Shown piece after piece: positions 57,943-64,000 of a DNA stretch of 64,000 bases. The notes beneath the pieces were generated by a model. The model made no database searches. It had not been told where the DNA came from and saw nothing but the letters and a program-made list of their open reading frames with translations. The stretch lies in contig CM060947.1 of assembly GCA_030765055.1 (NCBI GenBank), positions 221,871,795 through 221,935,794 on the forward strand, read 5' to 3'. The DNA is from Mantis religiosa. Its lineage: Eukaryota > Arthropoda > Insecta > Mantodea > Mantidae. A program made the position numbers and the translations under genes. How positions within the stretch are numbered: position 1 is the stretch's first letter; every line of letters starts with the position of its first letter.

Positions 57943-59332
57943 ATAAGGTAAGCAAATACCATTGTTGCAGCCTTCATTATATATCTTATTTTTTCTTTCC
58001 AATAACTAAAAATAAAGGAAGTACAGATTTTCTATATGACTTGCAGTCATAGGCTTCGAACATAACAAATGATTAATGTTCATGAAATACCTTGAAAAAA
58101 TTTGTGAATCGATATATGTTGTTTTCAAGCTTATTCTGGTGCTTATATTGTCACACAACGCATAAAAGTAAAAGCAGTTTTATAAATTGTAGGAAGTTGT
58201 TTGTGGATAAGTGATAAGATAATTAGTTTTTTATGCTTGGACATAATAAACTAATCCTGCACTCTGTAACAACAAAGATACTTGGTATTTATGGCACATT
58301 CAGCGAGTAGCACTACTACAAGCAGCATAAAATAAATTTGAACGACGTTTCTATATACAAATTTTATATAGCCTTCAATATTAGGTTATAAACTATCCAG
58401 CTGAAAGTGTTTAGCTGAATTCATTTTAGGGTTTAAAATATATTTAATGTTTTGTTATGTATTTCAGTAACAGAGGGAGTATTGTATACAACTAAAAATT
58501 CTCGAATCCAAAACCTTGTATCCCGTCACTTCCTGAATGAAAATAAAAATCAGATACGAAACTTTGTGCCCATGTAAATACCAAACGGCACACGAAACAA
58601 CGATTTTAAAGAAAATATCCCAATGCCAAATTTACTTCGCTTTAATTGTTTTCCAATATTCCAATTTTTTTCCCAAAACGGCTCTAAGGATCCAAATTAA
58701 ATTACCTATAGTGAGAGCCACTTTGATATATATAATACATAATTTGGCACATCATTTGCAAACACATTTTTACGGAGTTAACTATTTTTGAGATTTTACT
58801 GTGTTAATGATTTAAGTTTTCCAATACTTAAACCTTTGTTTCAGATATAAAGGCGTTATTTTTTCTTTTTGCCTTTCACATCAATCACATAGCCACCATA
58901 TCTCAAAAGACGTGAGTAGTGCTTAAGTATCGTGTATTCTTTTATTCTCACGCTACTGATAAGGGAATATTTTGAACAATTTCTTCAAATTCCTACCTAG
59001 ATTAACTAAAAACAGATATAAGAACAAGAGTCTGTAATAGTAACACTGGGCGACACAAAATAATTGTTGATTGTTTGGAACACTTCATGAGGCAATTCCT
59101 ACTAATTTTGAGTTCAGAAGAACAGATATGACAGTGAAAAATTTTTATTAGTTCTAGTTTCTATGATATACACAAGGTGTAAGTATTACATGTTAACGGA
59201 TTGAGAGAAAAGGATACATTTTAATTACATACATACTAACAACAATGAAACTGGTAGTTGCATGCCAAGAGATCTAAATACTTCGCAGATAGTCGTGTCT
59301 GAAGAGAATCATGTGGTGGAATATTGACTTCG
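57943..59332. other. Unannotated AT-rich region
   Basis: No gene or repeat recognised. Confidence 0.5.
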
Positions 59333-59800
59333 TTATCTTTTAGCTTGCCTCTTGTGATGGAGTTCCGCAGAATCCCTATACAAAGACCAATAGTAATCCG
59401 CAAGCATTAATTCATTCCAACGGCTCTGATATATTTGTTCCATAACAGAAATGTCCTGATGGAATCTCTCCCCATGTTCATCACTAACAGCTCCACAATT
59501 AGGAGGGAAAAAGTCTAGGTGGGAGTGCAGAAAATGGATCTTAAGGGACACGTTGCATCCAAGGTTACGGTATTTTTGCAGGAGCACTGCCACCAAATGC
59601 TTGTAGTAGTCATCTCTTTTGTTGCCTAAGAATCCATGAACAACACCCTTGAAGGCTTCCCAAGCTACCTTTTCGTTTCCCTCTAAAATTTGGTCAAATG
59701 TAGGATCCTTTGCAAGTTCTCTTATTTGTGGTCCGACAAAAATGCCTTCCTTAACTTTTGTATCACTTAATTTCCAAACTTTCTCTCTGATTGTGTTTTG
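59333..59800 (-). CDS. Conserved unknown protein fragment, intact 156-codon frame
   Basis: The minus strand is open from just after a TAA at 59801-59803 to the TAA at 59333, with no ATG near its start. It may therefore be an exon or the end of a longer gene. Landmarks: KLSDTKVKEGIFVGPQIREL, then WEAFKGVVHGFLGN, YRNLGCNVSLKIHFLHSHLD, VSDEHGERFHQDI and MLADYYWSLYRD, ending HHKRQAKR. I recall ORFs with MSLKxHFLHSHLDFFPxN..VSDEQGERFHQDI from many invertebrate genomes, usually uncharacterised and often multicopy, so a transposon origin is likely. No function is assigned. A frame without stops is unusual among the decayed genes here. Confidence 0.65.
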   Translation of the reverse strand, partial: QNTIREKVWKLSDTKVKEGIFVGPQIRELAKDPTFDQILEGNEKVAWEAFKGVVHGFLGNKRDDYYKHLVAVLLQKYRNLGCNVSLKIHFLHSHLDFFPPNCGAVSDEHGERFHQDISVMEQIYQSRWNELMLADYYWSLYRDSAELHHKRQAKR

Positions 59801-59803
59801 TTA

Positions 59804-61019
59804 CTTGACAGGTGTGCCAACACCCACAAAAATTCCCCCATATTTAAAATCTTCACTCTAAAAAGGAAATGTCACTGTATCTTCAAAACAAAACCAAAGC
59901 TATCATTTTTATTGGGCATTGTTAATCAGAAGATGGAAATACATGTAAGTTCACTATTTTTAAGCCCAAAATATTTTCATTGTTGCCCAGTGTAATTAAT
60001 GCAAGAGTTAGAGAGCCATGTAGGTGCGATTGCTTATTATTGTTAAAGATGATTGACAATCGAAGCAAGGTAGAAAACACACATGAAAATCTTACAAGCC
60101 GTTGAAAAAAATTGCATTTATCAAGTACTGAAATCTGTTAACTTGAAAGGCAGGTTAACTGCTATTGCAAAATTGTTAGTTTATTCAACACCGGTTAGCA
60201 TTTTGAACCGTTTATTTTCAACGGAGAAAAACCTTAGTGTTTGAAGTTTTGCATGGGTAGGATAATTGCGGAACCAGCTTAGCTAGGGTAAAACAAAAGA
60301 AGTGGAGGCATCTGCAGCAAGCTAACAGTAGCTAAACGATCGCGACATTAGGATGTCTGGTTTATCTCAACTCACGAACGCTACCAATTAAGGGAAAACA
60401 CCAAAGAGCCGAGTTGAGCATTGCTTCATTAAACTTCTAAACTCCCACACGCTCTTTTCCTACGCCTGCAAGGTCTGCAACAACACTTGCACGTAAACTA
60501 CAGCTGTTACATCAAAACATAATGGCATAGTGAGCTTATTTTCTTAATAGAAACAAGCATTCACTCGTCCTTTATAGCCACTTAAAGCAAAAATGGTAGT
60601 TATGTTGGTTTTGGGGACATTTTTAAGATTTTAAATATCCTACTGGTAATGGAAAGTGTGCCTAACAGCAGATCTGTAGCTCTACTTGCTTTATTGCATC
60701 AAATATAGACGTTCTTCTCTCTTCCATTCTCTCTCTCTCCCTCTCTAAAGAAAGAGAAATGGGCCATAATAAGAAACGGTGGTTAATAATTGCAATGGGC
60801 AATCAAATTGCTTCTATCCCCGCCCTTATCTGGTTCTATTAATTCTCTTGTGATAATCAGCAATCCAAACTTACCCTTTGTTCGTAGTATGTGTCTTCAG
60901 GTGTGGTGTAGGCAGTGCATTTAAGACAATTGAAGGTAGACCAGTTTGAGATCTTATGAACTGAGAAATCAAATTGATAAAGCAATATCTGGAAATCTTC
61001 TAATTTGTATTTTGTCTAC
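59804..61019. other. Unannotated region
   Basis: A (CT)n-rich stretch at 60716-60750 is the only notable feature. Upstream continuation of the conserved frame was looked for at 59804-60000 and not found. Confidence 0.5.
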
Positions 61020-61021
61020 TA

Positions 61022-62290
61022 GGAGGACGGTTCAGTAAGTACCTGTGTTAGGAATGAAGCAACTTTTTTAGAAACAAAAATTATTTATTTCTGTAAACAG
61101 TCCTGTTTTAGCCATATACACTTCTCAAAAGTCATTTTTAACTCCTCCAAAAAGGTAGGAATTTTCAAGCTCTGCAAAATACTCCTCTATCTCCATTTTG
61201 ACCTCATTTGATCCACATTTTGTTCCTTATAGCCATTTCTTCGTGTTTGGGAACAGGAGAATATGATAGGTGTGGCAGCAATTCATGCAGTTTTGCGGCG
61301 GCAACTCCGGATGAATGTCCTGGGGCACTATCGTAGTGAAACATAACTTTCTTCTTCGCCATATGGGAGCATAAAAATAAAAGTAAAATTCCTATTTGAC
61401 AATAATAAAAATCAAGTGGTGGATATCTTCTAACCCAAAAAGGATAGTACAATTAAAGCCATCTAACTTCATAGGAACTTGTCTGTGCTGGGTCCATGAT
61501 TCCTTCAACTTATTGACGAAATGGGTAATAAGAAGTCAATAAGCATTACATCCTTCGCGTAAAAACAAAAGTTGGTCGTCGCCATCACTTCTTGGGCCGA
61601 TGGTTACATCGTTGCCTTGTTTGGGGCAGATTCTTCTGGAGCAAACGATTGGTTTGATTGTTGCTGGGTATAATGTTGAATCCCGGTCTCATCGACAGTG
61701 ACAACTCGACACAAAATGCCATTCGGATTTCGCTAAAACGGCTTCAGAGTAGTAATCCGCACCTATTTGTCAACTGTGAGCGAAAGTGGAACCTATTGGG
61801 CCGATCGCTTTCTTATTTGCAACCTCTTCTGCAAAATATGTATTGTCGTTCCCTACGATACGTCTATGGCCTCTGCCACATCGAGAACTTTCGTTCGACG
61901 GTCAGCGAGAATCATATCGTGGACTTTTTCACTGACTTCCTTGATAAGTTACGAATGTTGCATAACGTTTAAGTTCATTAAACAAATATCTAACTTGTCA
62001 TAAATGGAAAAAGGTCTCCATAAACAGCATCCAATTTTTGCTTTTAAGTATTCGAAAGTTTTCCCATCTCAAAGTAAAAGGTGAATCAGTGAACCATAAT
62101 GCCCTTTTTCCATTTAAGCATAAAACATCTTTAAACACTCATTTAAATGTCTGTAAAATCCAAAATAACCTGTGAATCGGCACCTAAATTGTTTTGAAAA
62201 GTGTAATAAATGACACTACATGATGATAACACAAACTTCCCTTAGCGACGCCATATATCTTGAAACAGGAGCAATTATTTAATTCCCTCG
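61022..62290 (-). mobile_element. Mariner family D, full length and degenerate
   Basis: The left end, from the TA at 61020-61021, reads taggaggacggttcagtaag. The right end, from the TA at 62291-62292, reverse complemented, reads tacgagggaattaaataatt. With small gaps these align as terminal repeats. The 1269-bp length is that of a whole mariner. The transposase on the minus strand is full of stops. Confidence 0.8.
61130..62110 (-). pseudogene. Mariner transposase, degenerate (family D)
   Basis: N-terminal to C-terminal on the minus strand: a KTFEYLKAKIGCC-like start near 62050; the second helix-turn-helix EVSEKVHDMILADRRTKVLD (61960 to 61890); TTIHILQKRLQIRKRSAQ; and the first catalytic region VVTVDETGIQHYT near 61690. 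Then comes KKKVMFHYDSAPGH near 61330, where the usual QDNAP motif reads YDSAP and keeps Asp. The third Asp region (normally YSPDLAPSDY) is degraded to LSYSPVPKHEE. At least four in-frame stops and several frameshifts. Dead. Confidence 0.82.
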
Positions 62291-62323
62291 TACTATAGCT
62301 AAAAATTGAGGTCAGAGCTACTC

Positions 62324-62325
<2 letters not shown>

Positions 62326-62354
<29 letters not shown>
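62326..62354. repeat. (AT)n microsatellite
   Basis: Fourteen AT dinucleotides, 30 bp to the right of the mariner terminus. The following 62355-62999 is AT-rich without recognised features. Confidence 0.9.
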
Positions 62355-62357
<3 letters not shown>

Positions 62358-63059
62358 GTTTAATCATTTGAATAATTTTCATATAGCACTGAAGAACTTA
62401 ATTAACTTGAGGAAATAAATCGAATCTAAGCGAAGATTGAACATTACTGGGTGCTTTAATAATGGTTGTGCTTATTACTTATAGCCATTGCGACGGACTT
62501 ATTATTGGTACTGATTAACTGTCTAAACAAATTTCATGTTAGACGTTCTTAGAGCATGTGGATGAAGATTTAGAGTATGTTCTTCGACTTTCTAACAAAC
62601 TTCTATGTGAAGACATGTAACTTCTTTCATTTGCACTTATTAAAATATGGTATTCGTCCAGGGTATGAGTGATTATAAGGACTTCGACTTCAGTTTACTT
62701 CTAAACAACAATTCAAGGCCTCTTTTATGTTTATTCAACTTTGTTTAACCTCAAAGCCATATGCAGTGAATAAAATCTTACTAATGATACGTTTAAGCCC
62801 GTATAAGGCAATGATATGTCCTGTAGCATTTAGCAATTCCGAAAAATTCACTATTGTTCAGAGCATTCTGACAGTGAAATACTATGCAGTTACTCCTTTC
62901 TTTCTCACGGGCTCACATAAATTTTGCTAATATAATTCTTATTCTAGGTATGTTTTGGAGCTATTCTATAATCAGCTTCTACACTCTAATACAAAGCAGT
63001 GACCAATGTTCAACACAAGTCTACCCGAGAGCTCAGAGACTCCGGCCTCTACATACACA

Positions 63060-64000
63060 GGAGCGATGGGCAACTCCGGGGCTCTTTCCTTGGGTCAATA
63101 ACTTGAGTCTAAAAAGCCCCCCCACCCATTCAAGACGGATGGAAGCACATACGCTGCTTACGCGCGTCAACCCCTCAGGCAAGACTACCAAAAACCTCCG
63201 TGGGGCCGCCTGGTGATCTAGCACACCTTCTGCTAGCTCTGTAGGCTAGTATCCGGGACCTTTTAGACAATCCTCTGTCCCATCCGGGCGGCCGAAGCCT
63301 GGCTTGAGGCACCCGATCTCCCGCGGGTGTCGGGAGCATACTGCGACCTTTAGTCCAACCCAATCCGAACAACTGCCATACGGCAGGGGTCCCGTATGGG
63401 GAGGGATTCGTCCCTTTCAGCTGCCAAGGTGCGGACGCTGCGGACCCCTAGCACTCGTGGTACCTCTGACGTTACTAGAGGAACCACGGGCCGAACATTC
63501 GAGCCCCTCCCTTTGGAACCTGTTCGGATTGGGTTGGACTCGAGGGGCCAGTGTGTTCCCGCCACCCACGGGAAATTGGGTACCTCCGGCCAGGCTTCGG
63601 CCGCCCGGAGGGTTAGAGGGTTGCCTCATAAGTCCCGGGTACTAGCCTACAGAGCTAGTAGTTGGTGTGCTAGATCACTGGCGGCCCTACCAAGGTTTTT
63701 GGTAGCTGGTTCGTTAAGGACTGGCACGTAAGTGGCGTATCCACTTCCGTCCCGTCTGCCATGTGCAGCGGGGCGGGGGCCAGTTTATAAAATAGGTACT
63801 GTCCTACGGTAAATATACCCGAGAGGCCCGGGTTCTGGTCCTACGGATCCGGGACTAATGGGAGTAGATCCTTACTTTTAATACGGCAGGGGCTCGGCAG
63901 TTCGGCCCGACGTTCCTCTAGTAACGTCAGAAGTACCACGAGTGCTAAGGGTCCGTAGCGCTCGCACCACAGCAGCTGAAGGGAATGGATGCCCTCCCCT
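63060..64000. repeat. GC-rich block of inverted modules A-B-A'-B'
   Basis: Module A (63186-63372, with weaker similarity back to about 63060) recurs inverted at 63521-63705 (extending to about 63790). Shared text includes gatctagcacacc, agctctgtaggctagta, gggcggccgaagcctgg and ccaacccaatccgaaca. Module B (63397-63510) recurs inverted at 63886-63999, sharing tagcactcgtggtac and ctgacgttactagaggaac. GC content is far above the rest of the window. Overlapping frames exist on both strands (63304-63645, 63396-63731, 63350-63565), as expected of GC-rich sequence; none was recognised. Cut by the window end. Confidence 0.8.

Noticed and set aside
63304..63731. Overlapping frames of 113 and 111 codons
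   Set aside because: They lie in a GC-rich inverted repeat with equally long frames on the opposite strand; residue make-up is as expected by chance and no motif was recognised.
1..64000. CRISPR array, bacterial operon or prophage
   Set aside because: No spaced identical repeats, no ribosome-binding-site-linked gene series and no phage genes; the content is eukaryotic repeats throughout.

Overview
This window reads as intergenic or intronic DNA from a large, repeat-rich arthropod genome. It is AT-rich, has no bacterial gene layout, and I found no host gene I could name. The evidence for an arthropod is the mix of repeats: several tRNA-derived SINE families, mariner elements of at least four lineages, one Tc1-like element, a Jockey-type LINE, RTE-like LINE remnants, Penelope-like element (PLE) pieces and a possible piggyBac end. 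The dominant SINE resembles repeats I associate with cockroach or termite DNA. That is recollection, and a search would be needed to confirm it.

Layout. 1-9.0 kb: a mariner (497-1758) carrying a nested retroposon, a SINE with a 15-bp target duplication, then a full-length mariner (5038-8988) split by a 5'-truncated Jockey LINE (5617-8239). 9.4-11.2 kb: a SINE, an 88-bp-arm foldback and a second mariner. 12.4-15.5 kb: a piggyBac-like end and a PLE 3' end with a hammerhead-ribozyme-like motif. 15.7-26.6 kb: SINEs of several families, a third mariner and an RTE fragment. 27.7-35.9 kb: a 3-copy tandem repeat, a pair of RFX X-box motifs with a CCAAT box, a large compound microsatellite, and a second hammerhead-like hairpin inside a perfect inverted repeat. 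39-42 kb: two more PLE pieces, a deleted Tc/mariner-type element and SINEs. 45.5-53.3 kb: an RTE reverse transcriptase remnant split by an almost intact Tc1-like element, and dispersed duplicated blocks. 55-62.3 kb: an internally deleted mariner, a SINE, an intact 156-codon frame of a conserved unknown protein, and a full-length but dead mariner. 63.0-64.0 kb: a GC-rich block built from inverted copies of two modules and cut by the window end.

The genes here do not form a pathway. Nearly all coding sequence is transposase, reverse transcriptase or endonuclease, mostly broken. The value of the window is its insertion history: target duplications, nested elements, shared deletions and possible ribozymes can be read directly. 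All protein assignments come from motif recognition by eye; no alignment or database search was run.
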